Below, piece by piece: positions 34,813 through 46,141 of a stretch of 64,000 nucleotides of DNA. Position numbers and translations under genes: made by a program. Location: positions 7,182,909 through 7,246,908 of the forward strand of contig CM077823.1 in NCBI GenBank assembly GCA_039720395.1. The letters are read 5' to 3'. The notes below the pieces were generated by a model, which saw only the letters and a list, made by a program, of their open reading frames with translations, had not been told where the DNA came from and did no database searches. The DNA comes from Liquidambar formosana. Taxonomy: Eukaryota; Streptophyta; Magnoliopsida; Saxifragales; Altingiaceae. How positions within the stretch are numbered: position 1 is the first letter of the stretch; each line of letters starts with the position of its first letter.

Positions 34813-35897
34813 TGCTTCCATGAAACTAATTGGAATTGGAAAATAGAGGATTCCTTTGTTTTGGACCCATTTTTTGTTGTTTGTGTAACTAAAAACCTTC
34901 TCTGGTGTCTCTCTCTGTGATAAACCTTCTCCGATCTCTCTATGTTTATTTTTTTTTTTTCTTTCTTTTTTTTATGAACTTGTTTGAGAGAGCCATGACC
35001 ATTGCTTCCATTGTCGCTGGCCATGGTTCTCCTCTCTTTCTTCTTCTTCTTTGTCTTTTTCTTTTTCTTTCTTTTTTTTTTTTTTTTTTGGTTTTCCTTT
35101 CTATACTGCCATGGCCATGGCAATGGCTGTCGTAATCATGAGTTCTCTTGTTCCTTCTTTCCTTTTTTTTTTCTTTTCTTTTTGTGGTTTTTATTTCTTT
35201 TTAGTACTTCCACTGCCATATAAATAAACAAGCCTCCACCACCGAATCCTTCTCAGTCAAACCAACCGTGGCCTCTCTTTCTCTCTACAAAACTCATCCC
35301 TTTTTTTACAAATCTAGTGGTGATGGTTTCTATGGGTGGTCCTCCTCCGATGGGGGATGAAAGAGATGAGGTTTTTGAGTTGGAGAATGAAATTGCAGAT
35401 CGAGAGAGAATCGAAGTGAATGGGATGGGTTTGATTCCAGAAATTGTGGCTGGTTTTTTCATTTAAAACTTTCCCATATATGTTTAGAAGGGCATGGTGG
35501 TATTCACAACCAGATATTTAGCAACTGTCTCAAAAACGTTGCCGTTTGGGTTGTACAGTGGACTTCACACCAAAAGAGTTTTAATAGGTGACTTGAGGTT
35601 GGAACAAAGCCCCAATTATGTATCTCCCGCTAATTTCCCCTTCTTTTTTTTTTTCTTAATAAAGTTGATATCTCAAGGTTTTACTCTTTAATGATTCGAG
35701 TTGTTACTTTGGAAGGAGATGTTCTTTTCTTCAATACGCTTTCCACTAAATCAAGAAAAGAGCATCAACAATTGTGGCCTTAACTCTGTGCACAGGACAC
35801 GTAATAATTTTTTGGGCGCTTATTTAATTATAAGAAATATATATAGAGTTAAATAAAATAAAAATATTCTCTTATAGTGGGGACATGTTCATATTCA
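34813..35897. other. T-rich insert without a recognised gene
   Basis: Long T and TTC tracts (34945-35100, 35150-35200) create lysine- or phenylalanine-rich frames that I take to be artefacts. A 'tggccatgg' palindromic cluster occurs near 35020-35130. Confidence 0.5.
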
Positions 35898-35906
35898 TAA
35901 AAAAAA

Positions 35907-36903
35907 GGGTAAATTACATTAAGACCCCCTCTAAAATCTGACAATTACAAATAGACCCCCTCACGTTTCTGAAATTACATTAAGACCCCCTCCTTCTAAC
36001 TTCCGTCCATAATCTGTTAAATCACTTCCAATTTTTTTCAAAATACCCTAATTACCCTTATTGGATGACAACTTCCATGTTAAATGCATATAACTCATCA
36101 GTCCAACACATTCATCTAGTACATTTGATTGATTTATTTATTTATTGATAAACAACTAAAAGATTATATATATATAAAAGAAAAATGCCAAAAAGCTTAA
36201 ATTTTTGTTCAACTAATGTGGTAGCCATCAGATTTGCTCATTAGAAACGATTATCTATTTAATTGATGTGTAAAAATTTAAAAAAAAAAATTGATTTGCC
36301 AAGTTACCACCTCATTTGCCACCTCTATACGTGCATCTCCATTGTAATAATTTTTTTTATTTATTTCTACATATGAGTAATGCTACATAGCCCCCCCCCC
36401 CCCCCCCTTTTTTTTTTTTACTCAAATCTACTTACTCAAATAAGGTGGCAACTTAGCAAATCAATTTTTTTATTTTTTATTTTGTAAATCAATTAAAAAT
36501 TTAATTAAATAAATAATTGTTTCTAAACAGCAAATTTGACAGTTGTCACATCAGTTGGACAGAAAATTTAAATTGTTTTTAGCATTTTTCTTATATATAT
36601 ATATATATATATATTATCTTTTAGTTGTTTATCAATAATAATTAAAAAATTCAAAAGTATTGGATGAATTATTGGACTGGTGAGTTATACGCATTTAACA
36701 TGGAAGTTATCATCCACTAAGGGTAGTTAGGGTATTTTGAAAAAATTTGAATATGATTTAACGGATTAATGGACGGAAGTTAGAATGAGGGGTCTCTTTG
36801 TAGTTTATTTTGTAAAGTAAGGGATGTCAGTGTAATTTGAAAAACGTGAGGGGGTGTATCTGTAATAGTCAGATTTTAGAGGGGGTCTGATTGTAATTTA
36901 CCC
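35907..36903. mobile_element. 1-kb foldback element with 9-bp target duplication
   Basis: Starts 'gggtaaattacattaagacc' and ends 'gtctgattgtaatttaccc', with long inverted arms (for example 'agaccccctctaaaatctga' on the left against the complement of 'tcagattttagagggggtct' on the right). The 9-bp repeat TAAAAAAAA flanks it (35898-35906, 36904-36912). A run of about 18 C followed by T sits near the middle (36390-36418). No coding content. Probably a MULE derivative. Confidence 0.85.
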
Positions 36904-36994
36904 TAAAAAAAAACTCTTCACGGACCCTATATGTGTTGACCTTTTGGGCGCATTCGATTTGTAAGAGTAAGATAAGTGCAAAAGAGAAACCACA

Positions 36995-37210
36995 AGCCAT
37001 TAGTTGAATTGGTCACAACACCGACACCTTAAGAAGTCGTGGATTTAACTCCTAGCCTCTTAGTCCTGAAGGGTTATCCATCAGCTTGACATTTTTATCT
37101 GAGTCTTCACTCGGTATGCATGTTAGATCACTTACAACACTCAAGTGGGCGGCTTGCTCTGCATGAGATTGGAGGTTAATCAGGTCTTACACTCGGATAC
37201 ATTGGGGTTT
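36995..37210 (+). mobile_element. SINE-like tRNA-derived repeat
   Basis: Contains an A-box-like 'ttagttgaattggtc' and a B-box-like 'ggatttaactcc'. A diverged copy at the same place in unit C is 53530-53705, so it is older than the duplication. Confidence 0.5.
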
Positions 37211-37404
37211 ATTTTTTTATTTAAAAAAGTGTAATAAATTAAAGAGAGCTATCAATTTTTATTTTTTTTAAAGGATAAATGCAATAAAGAGAGCTCTGAA
37301 ATGTCAAGCCAAGTGAACTATTTGCACGATCTAAGCTTTCTTGATGGGACATAAAGAAAGGGAGCTTCATATTAGGACGACGTGATACTCACATGATGGG
37401 AATA

Positions 37405-37780
37405 GGGGTTAGGATTCATGAACATAAAATTTGATACAGATTTCGACACAAGGTTTTATAATTTTATTTGTGAAACATATTTTGATAAATTTATTGTTGG
37501 ATTAGATAGTCTCCTTATATAGACCATGCATGTCAAAAATTAAGTTGATCCAAGATTAACAACCGCTTCATCCATAAATATGAGATTTTTGCTGATAAGA
37601 AATATAAGTTTTTGAATCGGATGGCAAACGATATCAGAACAACTAGATTTTTGGTATGCATGGTCTACATAGGAGACTATTTAATCTAATAGTAGATTTT
37701 TCAAAATATGCTTCATAGATGGAATTAAAAAAACCTTGTGTCAAAATTTGTGTTTTTATTTGTGTCCCTGAATCTATCCC
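37405..37780. mobile_element. Hairpin MITE
   Basis: The left end 'ggttaggattcatgaacat' is an inverted match to 'tgtccctgaatctatccc', and the arms continue inward ('gaccatgcatg' / 'catgcatggtc'). Related in style to 27006-27416 and 2588-6175. Missing from unit C. Confidence 0.8.
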
Positions 37781-39454
37781 ATAATGTTTCGTTTTCATCT
37801 CAATCTATGTTTCTTGGTACCTTTCATGACTTCAAATTTGCAATTATGTTGCTTAATAATTGAAATATTTGGGAGGCATTACTCATGCTTAGAGTCCCCA
37901 CAGAGAGAAAATAATAGCATATATTATCCGCCCGTACGTGTGAGGCCCGCCACCAATGGCACCGCCCTAGACTCTCGGCGATCGATGCAGAAACTTTTCT
38001 ACACTTTCCATTGCGTGTGAGGCCGACCACCACTGTGGCAGTACAGGTAACAACATTGACGAGGCTTTCACAGCAAAACCAGGGGCGGAACTACCTTGGG
38101 CGTTGTGGGGCTGTGACCACCCCCAAAACTTTTTAAAATCTTTAGGATAGTCTCTTATTTGATGAGAAGACACCCCTAAATTTGATAAATGATACTCCCA
38201 ATTTGATTTATTCACTCCTTATATGCATAACAGTTAAGACCTAAAAATTAAAAGGGAATTCAAAAAGTGTTCAGTCATAGGTATGTGTATGATTATATGT
38301 GTTTGTATATGTATGATAATGTATAAATGGCGACCCCAAACAAAAATTTCTAATTCCGTCCCTGAGCAAAACCATTTTCCCTTGATTTTCACTTGGTCCT
38401 TGAGTTCCTTCTCTTCTTCCTTTTCACATAGCAAAGATGGCGAAGATCTTTCTATCTGAATTCATTCAAGTGTTTTTCGAGAAGTTGCAGAGAGTCACGT
38501 TGTTATTTTTGACTGCGTGCCCTTATGACGTACTATATCTTTAGTGGGATCTTATGACAAAAATATCTTTTAATTTACCTTAAGAAAAAAAAAAAAACAT
38601 TCCCATGTGATCCCACCACATATTGACATTTTGCACCACTTACCCACCCACGACCATTCGATCAAAGGATTAATTTTCACTGATACCATATAAGTACAAG
38701 AATCACATATATGGTCATGACCATCTAACTAATATTTTGATCTTACAATTGGTCATATGGTTTCCTAAGGATCTCAATTAATCAACACTTCAACAGTTTT
38801 AGAAAGAAAATGGAATCATATTGTTTCTTTTCTTCTTTTCTTTTCTTTTTTTTCTTTTTTTCTCACCTCCTAGGCGTATGCACTCTCCCTTTTCACATGC
38901 ACGGGGCAATTACAAAACAAAGTTTATGTGCGAGGGTGGCCTTGAGAAAGAATGATGAGAGTTTAACCCAAAATCTTTTATTTGACAAGAGATTTTGAAA
39001 TCACTCGGACTACTCATAATTATATTGGTTTGTTCATAGCTGCCTTTGCTAACATACTTGTGTATGTAAGCTTTCTAGGTATGATCGATACTTGAACATG
39101 GGACATGTCTCTTTGTGGGATGATATAAATAATGAAATGAAAGCGAATTATTTGCATGCTCTAAGCTTTTTTATTTTATTATATTTTTTCTATTTTATGG
39201 GAAGCTAGGGAGCTTTCAAGGATCATGTCATACTCACATGTAGGGTCTGTGTTCCTTTTAATCTCATCTCTGTTTTCTTGGTAGCTTCCATGACCTCAAA
39301 TTGGAATTTATGCTGTCTATTAATTGAAGTGTTTGAGAGAAAAGAATAGCATATATCTGCCACCCGCTTCCAAATTAGTACCATGATTGGCAATGAAGCA
39401 TTAGAAGTACTTCAATCAAAATGGTGTTTGATGGCCTTTTGTTTTTTTGGGGGG
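37781..39454. other. Right flank of unit B, matching unit C
   Basis: Collinear with 53940-55610 of unit C, including 'tttcttggtacctt', a SINE-like stretch (38850-39040, minus strand; compare 54840-55050) and 'gaagcattagaagtact'. No intact gene seen. Confidence 0.6.
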
Positions 39455-39591
39455 GGGATTATAGATTGGTTCACCTACGGGCAAATATTTATAGTTCATA
39501 GTCATTATTAGTTAAATTAGTAGTCATTTAATAGGAAGTTAATAGTTATTTGTATTGAATTGTAATTATTTATCCGTAGCTGGATTGGGGG
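39455..39591. mobile_element. About 140-bp MITE, family 1 copy 3
   Basis: Shares 'agtcattattagttaaatta' and the end style of the copies at 19255 and 22444. A run of G (39450-39457) precedes it. Absent from the matching place in C (about 55612). Confidence 0.75.
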
Positions 39592-40312
39592 ACTACGAGT
39601 GAAAAGGAATTGTGATCTGGTAAAAACATGAGGGTCGAAGGGGTAGGGCTGGGATGGGGTACGACGTCTAGCTTCAAAACTATGCATCAAATATAAACAC
39701 ACAATGGACAGTTTGTTATTGCAGAGATCTCAGGGCTATCACTGCTTATTGGAGAGGAGTTCAAGTTAGAGCGATTTCCAGCAACTAATAAAGATATCCT
39801 AATGACAAGAGAATTTCAGTTCAAATGACATACGGTGAAATTCCTTTCAGTACTCAGTTGGTCTTTCAAATTTGGATGAGAGTTCTTGAAACGACCTTAA
39901 TGCATGCATATCTAGTTGATGAATGTATGCTAGAGACATGCAAACTAGTACAAGTGTTTACCAACAAATGGATGGAACTTTGGAACTTCAAATCTCTTAG
40001 GGCTTGTTTGGGCGTTCAAATCTCTGAATTGGTGCATCTTCTCATGGAGTTTCGGCTTTCAAGATTAATTCAAGTAGACTGGTATGACTTACCTTGTTAT
40101 CATTTGAAAATTTTCCTCCTTTAATTTTCTTATTGTTTTTAATCTAGGCTTTTAATTTAGTAACTAGTTATCACACACATGCGTTGCACGTGGATACTTT
40201 TAGATAATAAATAATATTAACATAATAAAAAAATAATAATATAAAATTTTTGTTAAATACTCTCTGTATATAATTATTACATTTGGCTTGCCACCAATAT
40301 ATTTACATCTTA
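39592..40312. other. Boundary between units B and C
   Basis: Homology with the right end of unit C (55620-55680) fades by about 39650. From about 39900 the sequence follows 1620-1960 in unit A's flank. The unit boundary lies between. The open frame at 39825-40124 covers this duplicated stretch, but the A copy has stops, so I do not call a gene. Confidence 0.5.
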
Positions 40313-41033
40313 TCTATACTACCTATAAAAAGATAAATGTGAGACCTAACGATCTTAACATATAAATACAAATAGAAACACATTATAAAAATCATAAAAC
40401 CCTAACACAAGAAAGAACAACTACTGCTTCTTTCTTTTGTGTCTTTTATATGCTTTCATTGCATCTCTTTTTTTCTGGTGCTTTGTCTGATATGTAATTT
40501 TCAATAAACTTGACTCATATATACAAATTATGTTTAAACATTTAAATCTCTGCCTGCATAAACATTTAAATCTCTACTTGTATTGCATGATTGGATTTTT
40601 AAATCTCTATTTAAATTGCAAAATTAGCAAGAAAAAACCGCGCAAGTCTTGGTTTTGATTTTTGTAAGACTAATGTACTAATAATTTGCTATTAAATCTT
40701 TCAATTATGGCGTAAATATGTTTTGATTGGAGAAAGAGACAAAGAGTGAAAGAAAGAGCCTTTTGTTTCAGCATTGAAAGTTTCACAAAACCTTCAAAGA
40801 ACCTATGTATAATGAAGTTTCAAAGATAATTTTAAGCACTATGATTTGGGAAAGATAATGAAAAAAAAAAAATAGTAATCATATCAAAAGAAGTAAAGGA
40901 TTGAGTGATCAAAGTGCTTTCATCTTATGCAAAGGCATGACAAAATTATTAAATTTAAAAAATTATTATCGTTATTGAAAAAAATAATTTAACTCAAAAA
41001 AATTCACGTACAACGCATGTGTGCACCAACTAG
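40313..41033 (+). mobile_element. Short Helitron with a resolved empty site
   Basis: 721 bp, beginning TCTATACTACCTATAAAAAG and ending CTAG after the hairpin-like 'gtacaacgcatgtgtgcacc'. It lies between A and T, as expected for Helitrons, with no duplication. The uninterrupted sequence is in the A flank near 1967 ('acatcttgtagacataaa'). Confidence 0.9.
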
Positions 41034-41375
41034 TAGACATAAATAGATGGGAGTAACAGATAGACAAGTTAAAAAATAATAGTGTATAATTTTGGAATAG
41101 TGGTTTTTATACAACAAATTTGGTATATCTTCATTCATTTAAAATATTTTCGATTTTCATTTTTTATTTTAAATTAATAGTAGATATCCGAGTTGATGAA
41201 ACTTACTAATTAATTAAATTATTTTGTTCTAAAAGAATTTGAACTTTGCTTTGTGTTAATGTAGCTAATAATTCACAAATATAATTAAATTCAAACTTTT
41301 GAAGAAATTTCTTTTTTTATTTTGATGAAGTATTCAAAGCTTTGAAGAACATTTAATAAAATACAATAATAAAAC

Positions 41376-41597
41376 ACCTACCCTTGGCTTAGTAGCCCAG
41401 TTGGTAAGGGCAAACTTGTAATTGTGTGGTTAGGTGCACGATTACAGGTTTGACTCCCCGCTAAGACAATCTAAGATTGAAATAGGGAGCCGTGGCAGTG
41501 GGTTGCTGCTCTAGTCTTCTTAAAGGTTTAGGTTCCATGGGTGGGTCCAACTGCTGTGGGATGGTTCCCCCATTATCAAAAAAAAAAAAAAAAAGGT
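41376..41597 (+). mobile_element. tRNA-derived SINE
   Basis: Pol III boxes are visible: A box 'tagcccagttggtaag' (41393) and B box 'ggtttgactcc' (41447). It ends in a poly-A run and is flanked by an imperfect direct repeat 'caataataaa(a)c' (41364-41375 and 41598-41609). The A-flank paralog (near 2245-2265) lacks it. Confidence 0.88.
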
Positions 41598-41837
41598 CAA
41601 TAATAAACTATTCTATTGATAAATTTTAAAGATATGGAAACAACAAATTGTACAATATTTAATTGATTGAGAAATAAAGCTTTTTTAAAATTTTTTTTTT
41701 ATTTTAATAAATAGATTATACTAATGAAAAGGTAACCTAGTGATATTTGTCTCACTTGTTAGGTAAGTGATATTGTGTTTAAACTTATAGAAAGCATTGA
41801 TACCCATTTGTTGATATTGATGGGGGATTAGGGGCAA

Positions 41838-41873
<36 letters not shown>

Positions 41874-42102
41874 GGTTCCCATCAGCACGTGTTGATATAA
41901 GTTATATCAACATCATGCATTAAGGGTTATACCCCTTCCATTGGTCCAATGTATCTCATATCTCACTAATGCATAAGGTATAATTCCCAATGCAGGTGTT
42001 GATATAAGTTATATCAGCACGTGCTTACCTGATCATCATCCATGATATATATATATATATATATATATATCTATATATTATTATTATTATTATTATTATT
42101 AT
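41838..42102. repeat. (TA)n and (TTA)n microsatellites
   Basis: TA runs at about 41840-41872 and 42046-42071 and TTA repeats at 42078-42102. Between them lie two inverted copies of 'gttgatataagttatatcaa'. Confidence 0.85.
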
Positions 42103-42824
42103 TTGTAACAAAATTTTTTTGTTTTAAATGTTGGTTGACGAGACATGTCACATAAGTTGCCATGTCGGAAGAGAATGGACCAATGGGTATAAGCGATGAG
42201 TATTAAAACATAATCACATTTATGCATACTTATAAATTTATGAAAAAAGCCTTTGTGAGGTTAGTCGAGCATTTAAGCCTTGAGTGTGCTCCCTTGAGGT
42301 TATCGTTTCAATTTTTTGTTGCTATCGTTGCCTATGTGGGTATGTGATATTTCATATAGACCATTAGATGATTAGTTTGACTTTAAACCTTGGCAACTAG
42401 GCCAAAATCCCCTAAAAAAAAAAATTTAATAAATAAATTCATTAAAACATGCATTTTATTTTATGAGAAACTCTTTCTTGAGAAAAACGTGTGAAGTTGA
42501 GCCTTAAACTGACTCCTAAAACAAGATGCACAGCGGCCCTGTTGCCCACAATTCCGCTCAAAATGAAAGAAAAAGACAAAAAGGGAAAATCTGTCTACTT
42601 GTGAAAGCAACCAAGAAATTAACGATACTAAAAACAACGGCCCAAGCCCAACCAAGGTGGAGCCACATAGGAAGCTACCCCAGAGTAGCTTGGCCCAAAT
42701 TTTGTTTTTATATGTAATGAGATATAGACTTTAGCCTCTTAGCCCAGATCTAACTCACTTAGTCTCAAGTTACTTAGCCTCTTAGCTCTTTAAAACTAGC
42801 TGAATCACTCTATCTATATCTATA

Positions 42825-44803
42825 TCTATACTACCTATAAAAAGATGAATATGAGAAAAACTTTTGATTGACTAATATATCCTTATTTTAATTTTTAAAT
42901 ACACAACTACCCTTCTGCATATATAGGAAATACAACAATATAAAACACATACCTTAATAAGAATTCTAAGGAAACTATACAACTATCTTTCTGCATGTAT
43001 AGGAAATATAGCAATATAAACACATACCTTAATAAGAATTCTAAGGAAACTATAATTCGTATAATAATTAAATAAAACCAAACCCAAATAGGAATTCTAA
43101 GGAAATGGAAACTATAATTCGTATATAATAAATAAACAGCCGGATTGTAAATTCCATTTTCTTCATCAAGAGTAGCTTCAACCTTCTCTCTACCTTTTCC
43201 ATTAATGGCGACTTCTCCTTTCTCTGGTAAGTTTTGCTCTGCAAATTATAATATATATATATATATATATGGTACTGTACTGGAAATTTGTTGAGTTCGG
43301 TTTTGGTTTGAATGCTAATAATCACATTAGGTTTTATTTAATTTTGTTCCTCTGAGAAATTAATTTTATACAATCACATTTCATTTAAATTCTATATATC
43401 TTTCCTAGAGTTTTTTTTATTCAAGTTTTTGGTTTTGTGTTTTTTATTTTTGTTGTGAGTATTTTCACTTACTTTTGATTTGATTGGTAGAGTTTCATAA
43501 GCAATTTGCTAAAATGGTTTTGTATTTGAATGCTAAACCCTTTATTTTACGTGATAAATCATCTAATTATATTTTTTCTTTTGATGAAAAATTGCTCTTG
43601 GAAATATCCGATGGGAATTGAAAAGCTATTTTTATATGCTCATTCTCTTTCTAATTTTTTCTTGTTGATAAAAAAATCCCTTGTAAGAGGTATGTATTTT
43701 ATTTTATTATTATTTTTTAAATGTTCAATATCTATGTTGTCTTTCTGATTTCTTCTTGGAGATTAAAATTCCCTTCTTAAGACTACACTGTTTATGGGGT
43801 GATTTGAGGAGTGAGCCGGAAAATAAGGGCTTTAGGTTTCTAAATGTTCTTGATGAGGCATCTTGCCTTATTTTTTAATTTGTAATTTTTCCCATTTTTT
43901 GAATCCTAAGATTAGTTTTCGTGCTATGTTATCTTTGGTTGTTTCAATTAATAGAATGTTGAGCTCCAATGATGCATTGTGGAATGTCTCACTACAAAGT
44001 GGGGATCCATAGATTCTTCAGCCAAAAAAAAAAAAAAAAAAATACAAAGAAGTTCAAGAGAGGTAGTAGTAAAGTTTCATTTGGATGAAGTGGAATAATA
44101 TCCCATGATAGTAATATGGTGTTAGGACTCTTATCTTTTTTAGCATGTACTTATTCTTTAAGTGATCCAAAATGTATTAGAATTTGTTGATGTGTAAGTC
44201 ACATTATATAAATTACTGATTCATTAATAAATTTAGTCTATTTTTTTTACATATAATTTCTACGATACAATGGACTTGTCATATGATCAACAATTCAACC
44301 AAATTAAATTATCTCTGTAGATTAAGTATATGCTTTCTCCATTTATTTTGGTTCTAATAATTCTCTTTTTTACTTCTTCATTGATATGTTTCTTATTATA
44401 GATGTGTAGAAAATTGGTGAACAATGAATAAGTTATTTGTCAAGATTCTTAATAGTTACATGTCATTATGTATTAGCATTTCTTTCTAAATCATTTGATG
44501 TATACAAACTAAAACCTTCTACGGAGTAATAAATAATTTCTTAACATCTCAAATCTTCACACTTGATATGGATTAAATGTTAAAGAACAAATTGCTGCAT
44601 AACCTTCCTTAAGTAAATAAAGCTTATATTTAATCGATATGGACAATATTGAAGAGATAATTACCACTACATGAGGGGCTATTCTACATGAAAATGGTCG
44701 ATCCCTATTCAAGCTAAAAAGATCTTAGGAAGTATCAATCTTTTATATGTTTATTTAAGAAAAATAATTGATAATCTTTAAATCATTTTATTGCAATAAC
44801 TAG
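42825..44803 (+). mobile_element. 2-kb Helitron-like element in the 3' flank of gene C
   Basis: Starts TCTATACTACCTATAAAAAG and ends CTAG before T. The host reading resumes exactly where B is uninterrupted ('aatcactct' to 'accaaataccctaaaa', 19078-19105). The terminal hairpin is degenerate. Inside, near 43140-43235, is a leader-like stretch, ATGGCGACTTCTCC and a consensus donor (ctctggtaagt). No Rep/helicase seen. Confidence 0.7.
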
Positions 44804-45037
44804 TACTTACAAAATACCCTAAAAGCCAAAAACTCACTCGAGTCTCGACCTTTTTTTTGGCTCTCCATTGCTCCTCGCATTCCTTACCCATTGAACGGTT
44901 GAACCAAATGGTCAAACTGTCCAAACCCATCGCCGGCGGACTACGGCAGCCTATAGCCCAAGGTAATTTTAAATCCTGCCTCAGCCATTGTGCCCAACTA
45001 CAAAATTGGTGCTTCTAGGACACCATTCAAACCATAA

Positions 45038-45880
45038 TTAGCTCTTTGTCCATATGGGTCTCACTGATTCAGAAATTATTTTTTGGCCACTTCTCCCACG
45101 ATGAGCATTGAATCTAGTGACAAGCATGGATCGCTGAGCAAAATCTGATAAGAGCTTTCGCTGACCCTCGTTAGTGTGACGGTGACTTGCACGTAGAAGT
45201 TCCACAGGCATTTCTTGGCATATAGCTCTTGCTACCTTCTCTTTACTTGGCTGCGTTTCTGTGAATGATTTCACTATAGTGTCATATTTATTCCCGCAAT
45301 ACTTGGTAAGAAGATCGAAAAATGCATCAAATGAAGCTTGCCAAAGTGCACAAGTAGGCATGCTAAACTTTCCAGCAGCATGAGAATCAGTTATGAGCTC
45401 GGTTGCCTTTTCAAGAACAGATATTAAAATCATAGCGGCCCCATCTCCGGTACGGCTTCCCAACCGGCGAAGCGGCGGTGGCTGCTCTGAAGAACAAACC
45501 ACTGCGACAAGACAAAAGCTCAGACCACGGAGATCCATGCCGTTAACACATGAGGAAATTGTGTTTGCAAGATTTGTGGTTGCCTCGAATGCTCCCGAAT
45601 CAAAGGAAAGTTTGCCAAACAAAGATCTCAAATGACGGAAAATAGCCATGTAGACAATTCGGGCAAGATCAGCAGCAGGGGGGATAAGCTGAAGGTACCT
45701 GGAAAGGAGCTTTCGACCCTTGGGAAGAGAAACAAACCGTAGGAACGGGAGGTCATCCTTGGGAGCTAGTTTTACTGTGTGGCCACTTTTGGAAAATGGG
45801 TCAACAAGCTGAAGCGAGGCTGCTAACCCTTTCAGTAAGTACTGCCGCCTCCGCTCGAGCTGAGTCCCGCCATCTTGGAC
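45038..45880 (-). CDS. Gene C exon 3: PAT1 C-terminal module
   Basis: Last exon of gene C, 280 codons plus stop, and the better-preserved PAT1 module. It starts VQDGGTQLERRRQYLLKGLA and continues LQLVDPFSKSGHTVKLAPKD, LPFLRFVSLPKGRKLL, MAIFRHLRSLFGKL, GMDLRGLSFCLVAVVCSSEQ, LWQASFDAFFDLLTKYCG, MPVELLRASHRHTN and LLSDFAQRSMLV. It ends SGQKIISESVRP and a short extension (IWTKS). The S-G-Q, SESVR tail resembles the natural PAT1 C-terminus, so the capture seems to reach the end of PAT1. Compared with B there is a 4-codon in-frame gap (PSKEKVARAI against PSREIISSEIARVV), an indel that keeps the frame. Splicing is phase 0 onto the NBS exon through acceptor 'ctagtcag'. No LRR follows. Role by inference: a binding platform or decoy in an immune receptor. 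Confidence 0.88.
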   Translation of the reverse strand, partial: VQDGGTQLERRRQYLLKGLAASLQLVDPFSKSGHTVKLAPKDDLPFLRFVSLPKGRKLLSRYLQLIPPAADLARIVYMAIFRHLRSLFGKLSFDSGAFEATTNLANTISSCVNGMDLRGLSFCLVAVVCSSEQPPPLRRLGSRTGDGAAMILISVLEKATELITDSHAAGKFSMPTCALWQASFDAFFDLLTKYCGNKYDTIVKSFTETQPSKEKVARAICQEMPVELLRASHRHTNEGQRKLLSDFAQRSMLVTRFNAHRGRSGQKIISESVRPIWTKS

Positions 45881-46141
45881 CTGACTAGATTGTTAAAACT
45901 CAATATCCATGCGTTTCTTTTATGTCATAGGCATATTATTCATCCCTAATTTTATTTCTTAATGATGTGTCAATAATCATATCACACCACATGAATTCTT
46001 TTGGTGTTTATTATATGAGTGTCGCATCAATAGCCACATCATAAGAGAAAATAAATTAGAAAATTATTTAAGGATAATGTATATCGTTTTCCTTTATGTT
46101 ATATGCATAAAAATTAGAAAATTCATTTATTTGGGTCTTAC

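Noticed and set aside
34740..35223. A lysine-rich protein and phenylalanine-rich shadows
   Set aside because: They come from T-rich homopolymer stretches in a non-coding insert.
39825..40124. A 99-residue protein at the start of unit C
   Set aside because: The paralogous stretch at 1620-1760 has lost the frame and the peptide has no recognisable family; it may be a fragment of an older gene but I cannot support it.
41390..41460. A tRNA gene
   Set aside because: A and B boxes are present, but the sequence does not fold into a cloverleaf that I can draw. It runs on for 140 bp to a poly-A tail between direct repeats, so it is a SINE.
45038..45649. A stand-alone 203-residue protein starting MAIFRHLRSLFG
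   Set aside because: Same reason: 77 further in-frame codons precede it back to the acceptor at 45880.
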